A stretch of 45,720 nucleotides of DNA from JAMLGJ01 sp047972145 (GTDB taxonomy: Bacteria > Actinomycetota > Acidimicrobiia > Acidimicrobiales > Microtrichaceae): the NCBI GenBank assembly GCA_047972145.1, contig JBKEAI010000125.1:1-45720 (forward strand), given 5' to 3'. Below, in pieces: positions 1 to 7,613 of this stretch. A program made the position numbers and the translations under genes. Position 1 is the first letter of the stretch. Each line of letters begins with the position of its first letter. Below the pieces are notes generated by a model. It saw only the letters and a program-made list of their open reading frames with translations, made no database searches and was not told the DNA's origin.

Positions 1-1182
1 GGTCAGAAGGCGGACGCCGCGGACTGCGTCGAAGCGGCGCAGGATCTGGTGCCGCTGATGGTGGAGCACGCCGCGGAGGCCGACCGCACACGCACGGTGC
101 ATCCAGAGGTTGTGTCCGCACTGGAGGACTCGGGCCTGTTCGGCGTGATCACGCCTAACGACCTGGGCGGCATGGGCCACGGAATCGCCGAGCTGGGGGC
201 CGTCACCAGGGTCATGGCACAGGGCTGCTGCGCATCCGCCTGGACGATGTCGTTCCTGATGTTGCACAACTGGTTCCTCACGCGGTTCCCGTCCCAGACC
301 CGGGCAGAGCTGTTCGAAGAGCATCCGTGGTGCCACACCGCGGCCCCGCTGGCGCCGACGGGCAAGGCGACCCGCACCGATAGGGGCTGGGTCATCGACG
401 GACGTTGGGAATGGGCGACCGGGGTCAACCACGCCAGCCACGTGCTCGTACACGCTCTCGACGAGCACACACCCCCGCCCGAGGGAGCGCCCTTCAGCAC
501 CCGGTTCGCTCTCATCCCCGTCGACGAGCTCGAGGTGCAGGACGTCTGGTTCACCTCGGGCATGAGGGCCACCGGGTCCAACGCCGTGGTGGCCGAAGGG
601 GTCGAGGTTCCCGACGACTTCACCGTGTCGGGCCACACGATGCTGTACGGCAACGGAAGCGAAGCATCCAGCCCCCTCGACAGGCTGCCGCTGATGGCCA
701 CCCTCGCGCTCGTGGCCTCGGCACCTGCTCTCGGGGCCGCAGAGGCCGTGGTCGACCAGTTCGGGGCACGGATGCGCGAACGCGTACTCGCCTACACCCT
801 CGGCAGCCGCCAGGCCGACCAGCCGGCTGCGAGGATCCGCCTGTCCGCGGCACTCGCCGAGGTCCGCGCCGCTCGTGCCCTGTGGGAGGGAGCACTCGAA
901 TCGCTGACGGTGGCCTCCGAGTCGGCAGTCGGTGCAACCCTCGGCGACCGCGCCGCGGCACGTCTCGCCGCAGCCCAGACCGTGAGGATGTCGCGCGCCG
1001 CGATCTCCACGGTGGCAGAGGCGTCGGGTGCGAGCGTCTACGCGGAGTCCTCACCGTTCCAGCGACTCCAGCGCGACGTCGAGGTACTCAAGGGCCACGT
1101 GGTGTTCGACTGGGACCGCAGCGCGGAGCTCGTCGGTAGGGTGGAGCTTGGCATGGAGTTGGGCCCCACCGACCTGATCTGA
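1..1182 (+). CDS. Acyl-CoA dehydrogenase-like flavin monooxygenase (5' partial)
   Basis: The reading frame is open from base 1, so the gene begins upstream of the window; the GTG at 49 is internal or at best an alternative start. The protein has the acyl-CoA dehydrogenase fold of the group D flavin monooxygenases (HsaA or 4-hydroxyphenylacetate 3-hydroxylase oxygenase type). The N-terminal helical part reads SGLFGVITPNDLGGMG, the middle beta domain contains GRWEWATGVNHASHV and MRATGSNAVV, and the C-terminal helical bundle ends near FDWDRSAELVGR. Such enzymes use reduced flavin from a partner reductase to hydroxylate aromatic or steroid-derived phenols. No reductase is visible here, so the substrate is unknown. 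A true acyl-CoA dehydrogenase is less likely because the usual catalytic-base region is not evident. The family call is firm; the reaction is inference. Confidence 0.8.
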   Translation, partial: GQKADAADCVEAAQDLVPLMVEHAAEADRTRTVHPEVVSALEDSGLFGVITPNDLGGMGHGIAELGAVTRVMAQGCCASAWTMSFLMLHNWFLTRFPSQTRAELFEEHPWCHTAAPLAPTGKATRTDRGWVIDGRWEWATGVNHASHVLVHALDEHTPPPEGAPFSTRFALIPVDELEVQDVWFTSGMRATGSNAVVAEGVEVPDDFTVSGHTMLYGNGSEASSPLDRLPLMATLALVASAPALGAAEAVVDQFGARMRERVLAYTLGSRQADQPAARIRLSAALAEVRAARALWEGALESLTVASESAVGATLGDRAAARLAAAQTVRMSRAAISTVAEASGASVYAESSPFQRLQRDVEVLKGHVVFDWDRSAELVGRVELGMELGPTDLI

Positions 1183-1260
1183 GTTCCTGGCCGAAGCAGC
1201 CGAGCGCCCCGGCTACCCGTGCGGCGAACCTCGGTGGAGGTACAGCCGTCCAGCCACTCT

Positions 1261-1295
1261 GGTTGCGGATCGGTTGCGGTTGCGATATGGTTGCA
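1261..1295 (+). promoter_or_regulatory. Promoter with four GGTTGCG repeats (antitoxin operator candidate)
   Basis: GGTTGCG occurs at 1261, 1272 and 1278, and GGTTGCA at 1289, giving spacings of 11, 6 and 11 bp. The repeats overlap a plausible sigma-A promoter: TTGCGG at 1263-1268, a 17-bp spacer, and TATGGT at 1286-1291. The array ends just before the AGGAGG ribosome-binding site (1300-1305) of the antitoxin. This fits autoregulation by the HTH antitoxin, which is inferred. Confidence 0.5.
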
Positions 1296-1312
1296 CGTCA
1301 GGAGGTTCCACC

Positions 1313-1744
1313 ATGTCTCCCACCAGAACCCACCCAAAGGATGCTGCCGTGCAGCTTCTAACCGACTACGACGAGGACTGGTTGTCAGAACTGTCAGTGG
1401 AGCTGGAGCGTCTGCTCGGTGCACGGGGTCTGGACCGCATCATGGGCTCGTGGAACCTCTCGGCAACAGCCCTCGGGGAACTGTTCGGCGTGTCCCGGCA
1501 GGCTGTCTCGAAGTGGCTCGATGAGGGGATCCCGGCGGATCGCTCCACCCAGGTCGCAGACCTCGAGGCGATGGCCGACATCCTCGAGCACTACCTCAAG
1601 CCACAACGGATCCCCGCCGTGCTCAGGCGGACAGCCCCCGGGCTCGGCGGACTCAGCCTGCTCGAGATGATCTCCGAGGGCCGCTCCCCGGAGGCACTGG
1701 CGCTCACCCGCCGGATGTTCACCTTCGGCGACACCCACAGTTGA
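1313..1744 (+). CDS. Xre/MbcA-like antitoxin of a Xre-RES module
   Basis: A 143-residue protein. The ATG at 1313 is chosen because a perfect AGGAGG lies 7 nt upstream; an in-frame TTG at 1274 has no such site. Residues about 49-71 form a helix-turn-helix (LGELFGVSRQAVSKWLDEG). The C-terminal part, with LLEMISEGRSPEALALTRRMF, resembles the toxin-binding region of Xre/MbcA/ParS antitoxins. A RES-domain gene follows on the same strand, the classic partner that phosphorolyses or degrades NAD+. The antitoxin should bind and neutralise that toxin and repress its own promoter. The stop codon lies inside a 14-bp duplication (1734-1761). Family assignment rests on the HTH plus the neighbour. Confidence 0.8.
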   Translation: MSPTRTHPKDAAVQLLTDYDEDWLSELSVELERLLGARGLDRIMGSWNLSATALGELFGVSRQAVSKWLDEGIPADRSTQVADLEAMADILEHYLKPQRIPAVLRRTAPGLGGLSLLEMISEGRSPEALALTRRMFTFGDTHS

Positions 1745-1850
1745 GCACCCCCAGTTGAGCAGTTTCCCTGTCAGTCGCTTCCCTGACGGCCAGTCCACTG
1801 ACGGCCGTGCCCCGGTCAGCCATTCCCCTGTGAGCATCTGCCCACCGAGC
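1734..1850. repeat. Short degenerate tandem repeats across the antitoxin stop codon
   Basis: A 14-bp unit (CCCACAGTTGAGCA, then CCCCCAGTTGAGCA) is duplicated at 1734-1761, and the first copy contains the TGA stop of the antitoxin. Related degenerate blocks beginning TTCCCTG follow up to about 1850 and fill the spacer before the RES gene. Confidence 0.65.
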
Positions 1851-1894
1851 AGTCCTGCCGCCCAGAGGTCCCTCCGTCCATGTCGGAGCCCTCG

Positions 1895-2431
1895 ATGATC
1901 AAGGAGACCCTCGTGGCAGGGAGCGAGTGGTTCCGGATCTGCGACCGGGCCTGGGCCGACCCGACCGACGACACCTTCGCCCAAGCGCTGGGTGGCCGCT
2001 GGAACCCACCGGGGTCCTGGCGCACGCTCTACCTGAGTGGAGACGTCGTCACAGCCCGACTCAACCTCGACCGCTTCATCGCCCAGTGGCCCTACGAACC
2101 TGAGGACCTCGATGATCGGTTCGGCCCCGACCTTGCGGTGGTGACACTTCCCCGCTCGCAGAACGTGGCCGATGTGCACTCGGCGCGGGGTGTCCGATCA
2201 GCTGGGCTGCCGGCCACCTATCCCTTCGATGCACGTGGGCGGGAGGTACCCCACGAGGTCTGCCAAGCCGTCGGCGAGCGGGCCCGCACCCACAAGCTGC
2301 GCGGTGTGCACACCCGCTCCGCTGCCACGCCGCACGGTGCCGGGCGCGAGCTCGCGTGGTTCCCCGCCACCACCCGCAGCCGCGCAGCACTCGCACGCCG
2401 GCTCAGCTTCACCGACTGGTTCTGGGGCTAG
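1895..2431 (+). CDS. RES-domain toxin
   Basis: RES-family toxins (MbcT type) deplete NAD+ in the cytoplasm. The characteristic segment is AQALGGRWNPPGSWRTLYLS (about residues 29-48), matching the family GGRWNPPG core, and the name-giving Arg, Glu and Ser positions are expected around it. ATG 1895 has a GGAG 6 nt upstream; ATG 1880 would add five residues but has poorer spacing. The 178-residue length is normal for the family. The gene is 150 bp downstream of its antitoxin rather than overlapping it, which is unusual for this module. The toxin may be translated from the same transcript or from its own promoter in the repeat-filled spacer. The fold is recognised with confidence; toxicity is inferred from the family. 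Confidence 0.82.
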   Translation: MIKETLVAGSEWFRICDRAWADPTDDTFAQALGGRWNPPGSWRTLYLSGDVVTARLNLDRFIAQWPYEPEDLDDRFGPDLAVVTLPRSQNVADVHSARGVRSAGLPATYPFDARGREVPHEVCQAVGERARTHKLRGVHTRSAATPHGAGRELAWFPATTRSRAALARRLSFTDWFWG

Positions 2432-2603
2432 CACCACCGGATTTCAGCGATCCCAGGTATCACCCGTTGGACCCCTACGAGCGACCATCACCTTCCCTCG
2501 GTGGAGGCGTCCGGAACCCCTGCGGATCGGGGCCGTGGGACACTTGATCAGGTGAGCCTGCGCACGAGGGAAACGCCACACGAGCACGAACTCGGCGGAC
2601 TAC

Positions 2604-2843
2604 GTGCGTGACGCCGGCGACCGGGTCGACATCCGGGTGATCACCCGTGCCCGCACCGACGAGGTTGGGGGCGAGCGCGATGGCCGGTTGCTGGTGCGGA
2701 CCCGCGCTGTACCCGTCGACGGGAAAGCCAACGAGGCGGTACGGCGCCTGCTGGCGACACACCTCGGGGTTCGTACCGCACAGATCGAGATCGTCGCCGG
2801 CCAAAGATCACGGGACAAGACGATCCTGATCCATCGGAAGTGA
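2604..2843 (+). CDS. DUF167 (YggU-like) family protein
   Basis: A 79-residue protein with the DUF167 fold signature: VDIRVITRARTDEVGG, then VRTRAVPVDGKANEAVRRLL (about residues 30-49) and IEIVAGQRSRDKTI near the end. The family is small, cytoplasmic and of unknown biochemical role. GTG 2604 is the only acceptable start: an in-frame stop lies at 2553 and no ATG intervenes. GGCGGA a few bases upstream is a weak ribosome-binding site. It stands alone, with no operon partner in the same direction. Confidence 0.75.
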   Translation: MRDAGDRVDIRVITRARTDEVGGERDGRLLVRTRAVPVDGKANEAVRRLLATHLGVRTAQIEIVAGQRSRDKTILIHRK

Positions 2844-2964
2844 TGTCATGGGCTGGAGTGGGCGTCGGTCACCTTCTCGTGTTCGTCGATCTTGGTCTTC
2901 GTCGGTCGACCGGAATGTCGGTCGTGCCTACCACCGGAATCTTCTGTCCCTGAGCCTTTGCTGA

Positions 2965-2980
2965 TCGAACGTGTGTTCGA
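2965..2980. promoter_or_regulatory. LexA (SOS) box
   Basis: TCGAACGTGTGTTCGA is a perfect inverted repeat (arms TCGAAC and GTTCGA, 4-bp spacer) and matches the actinobacterial LexA operator consensus TCGAAC-N4-GTTCGA. It lies immediately upstream of the HNH remnant. In mycobacteria, LexA boxes are known to precede 13E12/DUF222 HNH genes. Confidence 0.75.
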
Positions 2981-2984
2981 TAGG

Positions 2985-3270
2985 TTGTCCGGTCATGGGG
3001 ACGCAACAGCTCAGATGGCCCCAAGAGCCCGCGATGGAGGATGCGCGTTTCCCGGATGCGCCCGCACCGAACATCTCCACGCCCACCACGTCGAAACCTT
3101 CTCCAACGGTGGACCCACCGATATAGCCCGCCTAGACAACCTCTGTTGTTGTGCGGTCAACATCACCGGCTGTTGCACCGCGGGCAGTTCACCATCGCCA
3201 TGGTCGAGGGGCTTCCACGCTTCGATTCCACCCACGTACTGCGAGATCTCGCGGGACAGTGGCGAGGCTC
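2985..3270 (+). pseudogene. DUF222/13E12-type HNH endonuclease remnant, frameshifted
   Basis: Only the C-terminal HNH part is left. One frame (2985 onward) reads ARDGGCAFPGCARTEHLHAH and NGGPTDIARLDNLC. At about 3144-3152 the homology moves to another frame, which reads LLLCGQHHRLLHRGQFTIAM. The shift equals the loss of one T in the run CTCTGTTGTTG. The N-terminal DUF222 domain is absent, so both an internal deletion and a frameshift have occurred. An SOS-type operator is still present directly upstream. Intact relatives are multi-copy genes in actinobacteria, often tied to mobile repeats. The remnant abuts the 3' end of tRNA-Lys, a common integration site. Confidence 0.75.
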
Positions 3271-3280
3271 GAAAGGTAAG

Positions 3281-3353
3281 TGGGCCCCGCGGGGATCGAA
3301 CCCGCGACCGTCGGATTAAAAGTCCGCTGCTCTGCCAGCTGAGCTAGAGGCCC
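3281..3353 (-). tRNA. tRNA-Lys (TTT)
   Basis: The minus strand folds as a complete 73-nt cloverleaf. The 7-bp acceptor stem pairs GGGCCTC with GGGGCCC, the anticodon loop is CTTTTAA with anticodon TTT, the T arm is GCGGG-TTCGATC-CCCGC and the discriminator is A. CCA is not encoded. It stands apart from the Glu-Asp-Phe tRNA cluster at 35.7 kb. Confidence 0.95.
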
Positions 3354-3480
3354 GGCGGAGGCGACTCTAGGCCGCATACCGCCGGGTGGACCTCAACACA
3401 GGTGCAGCCGAACCCACCTACCCGCCATCCCAGCGTGGACAACGGTCACCTCCGACCAGTTGCGAACCGAGGGGCCAACA

Positions 3481-3981
3481 GTGCGAGACTGGACCGCGAT
3501 GTCGGAAACACCTGTCGTAGAGACACCGAATGCCGACGCCCGGACCATCACTCCGAGCGGGCCCACACCCAACGGGCCGACACCGAACAGGCCGACATTG
3601 AGCGGGACCACCCCGGCCGGCCCAGCACCCTCACCGGTGCTCGGCGAGCGAACGCCCGCCACAGAGGCGACCGCTGGCGCCGAAGCCGACTCGGCGACAC
3701 GGGTGTTCAGCAAGTCGGTGCTGATATCGGGTATCCGCTGCACCCTCGCATACGTGGTGTTCCCCTGGATCCTGCCGTTGCTGGGTCTGGCGGATTCGGT
3801 GGAGCCGTGGGTCGGCATCCCGATCAGCGTCATCGCAATCGGTTTCAACATCGCATCCATACGGCGCTTCTGGAAGTCCGATCACCAGTGGAAGTGGATC
3901 ATCACCGTCATCAACGTGTCGGTGATCGGGCTCCTGTTGACCCTGCTCCTGGTCGACCTCAACACGCTGTTCAGCGGCTGA
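3481..3981 (+). CDS. Small membrane protein, function unknown
   Basis: 166 residues if GTG 3481 is the start; GAGGGG at 3469-3474 supports it (TTG 3460 and ATG 3499 are alternatives). The first ~80 residues are Pro/Thr/Gly-rich with repeats such as PSGPTPNGPTPN and look disordered. The rest carries about three hydrophobic segments (CTLAYVVFPWILPLLGLADS, WVGIPISVIAIGFNIASI and IITVINVSVIGLLLTLLLVD). No enzymatic motif is seen. It is transcribed away from tRNA-Lys with no obvious partner. Confidence 0.7.
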   Translation: MRDWTAMSETPVVETPNADARTITPSGPTPNGPTPNRPTLSGTTPAGPAPSPVLGERTPATEATAGAEADSATRVFSKSVLISGIRCTLAYVVFPWILPLLGLADSVEPWVGIPISVIAIGFNIASIRRFWKSDHQWKWIITVINVSVIGLLLTLLLVDLNTLFSG

Positions 3982-4033
3982 CGACGCTCCCGAGCCGGCC
4001 ACCGGCACCGTCGGGCCCCGTGGATGATCGGCT

Positions 4034-4161
4034 GGCGTGATCGATCAAGTGGCGGGACTGATGGCCCCGCGACTCATACCCCGGCGCCCGATACCGGCGT
4101 GATCGACCAAGCGGCGGGAACCGATCGTCCAGTGTGATCGATGGTCCTGCGGGACTGATCG
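4034..4161. repeat. Three dispersed GTGATCGA-type direct repeats
   Basis: Copy 1 (4034-4062) and copy 2 (4096-4125) share GGCGTGATCGA, then CAAG, then GGCGGGA. Copy 3 (4132-4161) keeps GTGATCGAT, GCGGGACTGAT and the same order with divergence between. The copies lie in the 206-bp gap between two convergent genes, so they are not a promoter of either. Confidence 0.55.
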
Positions 4162-4187
4162 TGGCCCATTGCTCGGGACCCGCACAC

Positions 4188-4718
4188 TCAGGACTTCGCC
4201 GCCGTGCCGTTCGGTGACGCACCGGCCCCTGGCAGGGCGACCACCGCACCAGCCACCACGGCAACCGCTGCACCGACTCCTACGCCCAGGGGCATACCGA
4301 TGTCCTCGAGGCCACCCACCAGGTCCAGCGGGCCCCACACGGCCGCGGCCAGCGCGATCGCTACCGACACGAGGTTCATGACCACGTGGGTCCACGACGG
4401 TCTGGTAGCCCGCATGCCCACGCAACCACAGTCCTCCAGCCCCCTTCGGATCGCGAACACGACCACGACCGCCAGGACCAGGTACGTCAGCGCTACCAGC
4501 ACCGCCACGATGCCGGCCACCCCTCCGGGTGCAGCGAGCAGGGCGGAGCCTCCGATGAGCACCTCCCAGAGCCCGACGAGCCGACCGACGAAGGTCGGGG
4601 CAGGCAGGCTCAGCTCGGCCATCGCGCGACGGGTACGCCCGCCGTCGACGAGCTTGCCGACCCCCGAGACGACCAGGACCAGTGCCACGACCCAGTAGCC
4701 CGCTGCCAGCACGTCCAC
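4188..4718 (-). CDS. MauE/DoxX-like integral membrane protein
   Basis: About 176 residues with four to five membrane segments. The signature is RRGLEDCGCVGMRATRPSW in the middle (paired Cys in DCGC), as in the MauE family, whose members help maturation of disulfide-rich periplasmic proteins; related DoxX-like proteins are quinone-linked. VVSGVGKLVDG in the first helix is also typical. The start is set at GTG 4718 because TACGCT lies 7 nt upstream, the leaderless pattern common in this window; GTG 4748 would add ten residues without a ribosome-binding site. No methylamine dehydrogenase genes are nearby, so a general thiol or redox role is more likely. Confidence 0.72.
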   Translation of the reverse strand: MDVLAAGYWVVALVLVVSGVGKLVDGGRTRRAMAELSLPAPTFVGRLVGLWEVLIGGSALLAAPGGVAGIVAVLVALTYLVLAVVVVFAIRRGLEDCGCVGMRATRPSWTHVVMNLVSVAIALAAAVWGPLDLVGGLEDIGMPLGVGVGAAVAVVAGAVVALPGAGASPNGTAAKS

Positions 4719-4743
4719 CGTTCGAAGCGTACCGACGAAGCCC

Positions 4744-4756
4744 GACACGACGTGTC
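4744..4756. promoter_or_regulatory. 13-bp palindrome in a divergent promoter region
   Basis: GACACGACGTGTC (arms GACACG and CGTGTC around one A) lies between the divergent MauE-like gene and the exported protein at 4858. It is an operator candidate only. Confidence 0.3.
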
Positions 4757-4857
4757 AGGACTGGGCAATACTTCCCGTTGGGCGCATTCCCATCGCTTGG
4801 GGACCTCACTGTGGGTAGGGTCGTTAGCACCTCGTCGCAGCCCTTGGAGGTATCTCG

Positions 4858-5607
4858 ATGTCAGGCGACCACGCTCGAAACGGCAGCTCCACTGACACGG
4901 ACAGCCCATCGCCGGCGAGCGAACCGGGAGCTGTCAGCCCCGGACTCTTCCGGGGTCGAGCCGCCTTCGCAGCGGTTGCGATCGGAATCGGGGTGATCGC
5001 AGCGGTGGTCATCGTCAGCCTCACGACCGCCGGCAACGACGACCCCGCGGATGCAGAGGTGATCGCGGCAGACGATGCAATCGAACCTGCGGATCCGGCG
5101 ACCGCCGGCACGGACCCAGGCGCTACCCCTGACAACGCCACACGACAGGTCGACCTCGGCGCAGCCGCAGCGGTCGGGGACTTCCCGGTCGACCTGCGAA
5201 CCGACCCCGAGGGCCTGGTCCGGATCGATCTGGACGACCGGAACACCCCCGCGGTTCCCAACCAGGCGCCACAGCACTGCGTACTCGTGAGCCTGTCGGG
5301 GCCCGCACAGGTGGAGACCTTCGGGTGCGTCGACAACGCTGCGAACTCCCCCCTGACCACGCTCGAGTTGAGCGAGCCGGGCGCAGCGCTGGTGGGCTGC
5401 CCTGCGGTGGCTACCAACACCCCCGCCGGGGATCTGTCTGCGACCCCGGGCATGTCTTCCTTCCTCATCTCCGAGTCCGCTCCACTTCCTGCGGGCACCT
5501 ACACCCTGTCGGTGTCCGCGGTGACCGGTGCAGGTGACGGATGCGAGCCGGCGGACGGACCCACCGAACGGGTCGCCACAACCACCGCTGAGCTCACCCT
5601 CGGCTGA
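4858..5607 (+). CDS. Single-pass membrane-anchored extracytoplasmic protein, unknown
   Basis: 249 residues. GGAGG at 4845-4849 sets the ATG. A hydrophilic N-terminus of about 32 residues precedes one membrane helix (AAFAAVAIGIGVIAAVVIVS), then an acidic Ala/Asp/Pro-rich linker, then a probably external domain with four Cys (HCVLVSL, FGCVDNA, VGCPAV, DGCEP) that could form two disulfides. No catalytic motif is recognised. Its last 14 bases overlap the 3' end of the convergent glycosyltransferase gene. Confidence 0.75.
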   Translation: MSGDHARNGSSTDTDSPSPASEPGAVSPGLFRGRAAFAAVAIGIGVIAAVVIVSLTTAGNDDPADAEVIAADDAIEPADPATAGTDPGATPDNATRQVDLGAAAAVGDFPVDLRTDPEGLVRIDLDDRNTPAVPNQAPQHCVLVSLSGPAQVETFGCVDNAANSPLTTLELSEPGAALVGCPAVATNTPAGDLSATPGMSSFLISESAPLPAGTYTLSVSAVTGAGDGCEPADGPTERVATTTAELTLG

Positions 5608-6667
5608 GCACCCGCTCGTAGAGCCGCACCCAGGACCTCACGGCCTCGTCGACGTCGAAGCGCTCCAAACCGACCTGCGCTGCCCGGGCTCCCATCGATG
5701 CGAGCAGGTCGGGATCGTCGTGCAGGCGACGCACTGCGGACGCGAGCGCGTCGATGTCCCCGACGGGGACGATCAGGCCGGTCTCTCCGTCGTCGATCGC
5801 CTCACGGATGCTGCCGACCTCGGTGGCCACCACCGGAACGCCCGCCTGCATCGCCTCTTGGACCGTGACCGGGAACGCCTCGAAGCGCGATGGCAACAGG
5901 TACACGTCGAAACCGGTGTAGAACCTGCGCGCATCGGGTTCGTACCCGCGCAACTCGACCCGGTCACCCACGTCGAGCTCGGTGACCAGGTCGACCAAGT
6001 CCTGGGTCTGGGGCCCGTCGCCGATCACCACGAGCCGATAGCCCACACCGAGTTCGGCCATCATCGCGATGGCGTTGTCGACACCCTTGGCAGGGTCGTG
6101 GCGGGCAAGCATCCCGATGGTGAAATCCTGACCCGCGCGCTCGATCGGGTCGAGCTCCACGACCGGCACCCCCGAGTGGATCACTTCGATCGAGCCCTCC
6201 GGCAGAGCACCCAGACGTTCGATGTTGCGCGCCGCAGCATGGCCGACCGTCACGTGCGCGTCGGCGCGCGAGGAGGTGATCCGCTTGAGCCGCTGCGAAA
6301 GCGACGACCACGTTCCCACCGGGGAGTGCTCCATCACGACGAACCGCTGGCCGGGGATGCTCATCGCAGCGAGGATCGCCCACTGGCACGACGACATCGT
6401 CGAGAGGTTGAAGTGGATCACATCGGCCGCGAGGTTGCGGAACGCCCGGCGGGTGACCCTCATCGCCGCGAGGTCCGACCGGTCGTGGATCTCGGGCAGG
6501 ACAGCGAAGCGCGCACCGGTGCGGTGGGTTGCGAGCCACCGCACGAGTCGTTCGTCGGGACCCATGACGGTGACCGTCCAGCCCGCGGGAAAGCGCTCGA
6601 TGAAGTTCGCCATCGCCGATTCGGCGCCGCCGCGCACATGCGCGTCGGTGTAGATCCCCAGATGCAC
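5594..6667 (-). CDS. GT4-family glycosyltransferase
   Basis: 357 residues with a GT-B fold. The N-terminal domain has IYTDAHVRGGAESAM near the acceptor-side loop. The C-terminal nucleotide-sugar domain has IGMLARHDPAKG, LVVIGDGPQ and the EX7E-like motif PSRFEAFPVTVQEAMQAGVP. The GTG at 6667 starts the conserved HLGIYTDAH strand; the frame is open further upstream but only as antisense of the nitroreductase gene. It follows that gene by 8 bp, so the two are probably one transcript. It would transfer a sugar from a nucleotide donor to a lipid, polysaccharide or small molecule at the inner face of the membrane. Donor and acceptor cannot be told from sequence. Confidence 0.82.
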   Translation of the reverse strand: MHLGIYTDAHVRGGAESAMANFIERFPAGWTVTVMGPDERLVRWLATHRTGARFAVLPEIHDRSDLAAMRVTRRAFRNLAADVIHFNLSTMSSCQWAILAAMSIPGQRFVVMEHSPVGTWSSLSQRLKRITSSRADAHVTVGHAAARNIERLGALPEGSIEVIHSGVPVVELDPIERAGQDFTIGMLARHDPAKGVDNAIAMMAELGVGYRLVVIGDGPQTQDLVDLVTELDVGDRVELRGYEPDARRFYTGFDVYLLPSRFEAFPVTVQEAMQAGVPVVATEVGSIREAIDDGETGLIVPVGDIDALASAVRRLHDDPDLLASMGARAAQVGLERFDVDEAVRSWVRLYERVLSRG

Positions 6668-6675
6668 GTGATGGC

Positions 6676-7422
6676 TCAGGCGCGCTCGCGCCACTCGCGG
6701 CGCCCGTAGCGGTCCAGATGGGTCACGTCGCCGACCGGGCGGCGCGTCGTGGGGCCGTAACGCCCCTGTGGCCAACCGAGTGGGACCATGCACACCGGCT
6801 GCACCTTGAACGGAAGGCCCAGCAGCCTGCGTGCGCGGATCTGGTTCCACAGCGGAAGGGTGATCAGCGACGCGCCCAGGCCCATGGCCCGCGCTGCCAA
6901 CAGCAGGTTCTGCACGCTCGGGTAGATCGATCCGTAGTGGCTCGACTGGGCGAGGCTCATCGGAGCCAGGCGGGTCGGACCCACCAGGCACGGCACCACG
7001 ATCGTGGGGATGTCCTCGAAGTGATCGACCTGCCAGCCGACCGCGCGCAGGACCTTCGCCATGTCCGGCTTGTCCGCGGTGGCCCGCTCGCCGAGCCCGC
7101 CGTAGATGCGCCACGCCTTGCGGTACTGCGAGGCGAACGCCGCCTTGGTGGCGCGATCACGCACCACGACGAACTCCCAGTTCTGCCCGTTGGAGCCGGT
7201 CGGCGCACGAAGGCCCAGCTCGATGCAGCGCAGCACGATGTCGTCGTCGACCGGTTCGGGAAGGACCTTGCGGATCGCACGCTGGGTCATCATCGCCTCA
7301 CGCAGGCTCATGTCGAGACGGTCCGCCACCGCGGCGAGGTCGCGGTCACCCTCGGGCGCCCGCTCGTTCAACACAGCGGGGTCATGAACCGACCCGTCGG
7401 ATCGTGGTTCGTCTTGGTCCAT
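6676..7422 (-). CDS. Nitroreductase-family FMN oxidoreductase
   Basis: 248 residues. ATG 7422 has AGGGGG 6 nt upstream and is preferred over the 315-residue open frame. The nitroreductase FMN-binding arrangement is visible: MTQRAIRKV at the N-terminus, LGLRAPTGSNGQNWEFVVV (FMN phosphate contacts), SIYPSVQNLLLAARAMGLGA (the helix that follows the dimer interface) and a C-terminal IPLGWP-like VPLGWPQGRYGPTTRRP. Family members reduce nitro groups, quinones or enones using NAD(P)H. It leads the downstream glycosyltransferase, but a common pathway is not obvious. Confidence 0.85.
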   Translation of the reverse strand: MDQDEPRSDGSVHDPAVLNERAPEGDRDLAAVADRLDMSLREAMMTQRAIRKVLPEPVDDDIVLRCIELGLRAPTGSNGQNWEFVVVRDRATKAAFASQYRKAWRIYGGLGERATADKPDMAKVLRAVGWQVDHFEDIPTIVVPCLVGPTRLAPMSLAQSSHYGSIYPSVQNLLLAARAMGLGASLITLPLWNQIRARRLLGLPFKVQPVCMVPLGWPQGRYGPTTRRPVGDVTHLDRYGRREWRERA

Positions 7423-7459
7423 CGGATGCCCCCTGGGTTCGCCGTGCGTTGACCGCGAG

Positions 7460-7594
7460 ATGTTATGACCGTGAGCCGAGGGGTTCATCCAGGTAGTCGA
7501 TCGAGGTGGTCGATCCAGAGGTTCAATCCTGAGGATTCCCCCGCCGAGGGGTTCCTCCAGGTACCCATCTACCTCGCTGGGTAGATCTACCCAG
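7460..7594. promoter_or_regulatory. Divergent control region: 21-bp direct repeats and 18-bp palindrome
   Basis: Two 21-bp direct repeats differing at one base (GCCGAGGGGTTC[A/C]TCCAGGTA) lie at 7475-7495 and 7543-7563. A perfect 18-bp palindrome, CTGGGTAGATCTACCCAG, lies at 7577-7594. A candidate minus-strand -10 (TAACAT) for the nitroreductase lies at 7460-7465. The region separates the divergent nitroreductase and M50 protease genes. A dedicated regulator binding the palindrome is inferred. Confidence 0.5.
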
Positions 7595-7613
7595 TGGTCC
7601 AAGCAGCGGCTCG

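Noticed and set aside
5528..6709. Plus-strand 393-codon frame
   Set aside because: His/Arg/Asp-rich shadow of the minus-strand glycosyltransferase gene, with no recognisable domain.
6668..7114. N-terminal extension of the glycosyltransferase frame to 506 residues
   Set aside because: It is antisense of the nitroreductase gene; the conserved glycosyltransferase start HLGIYTDAH coincides with GTG 6667.
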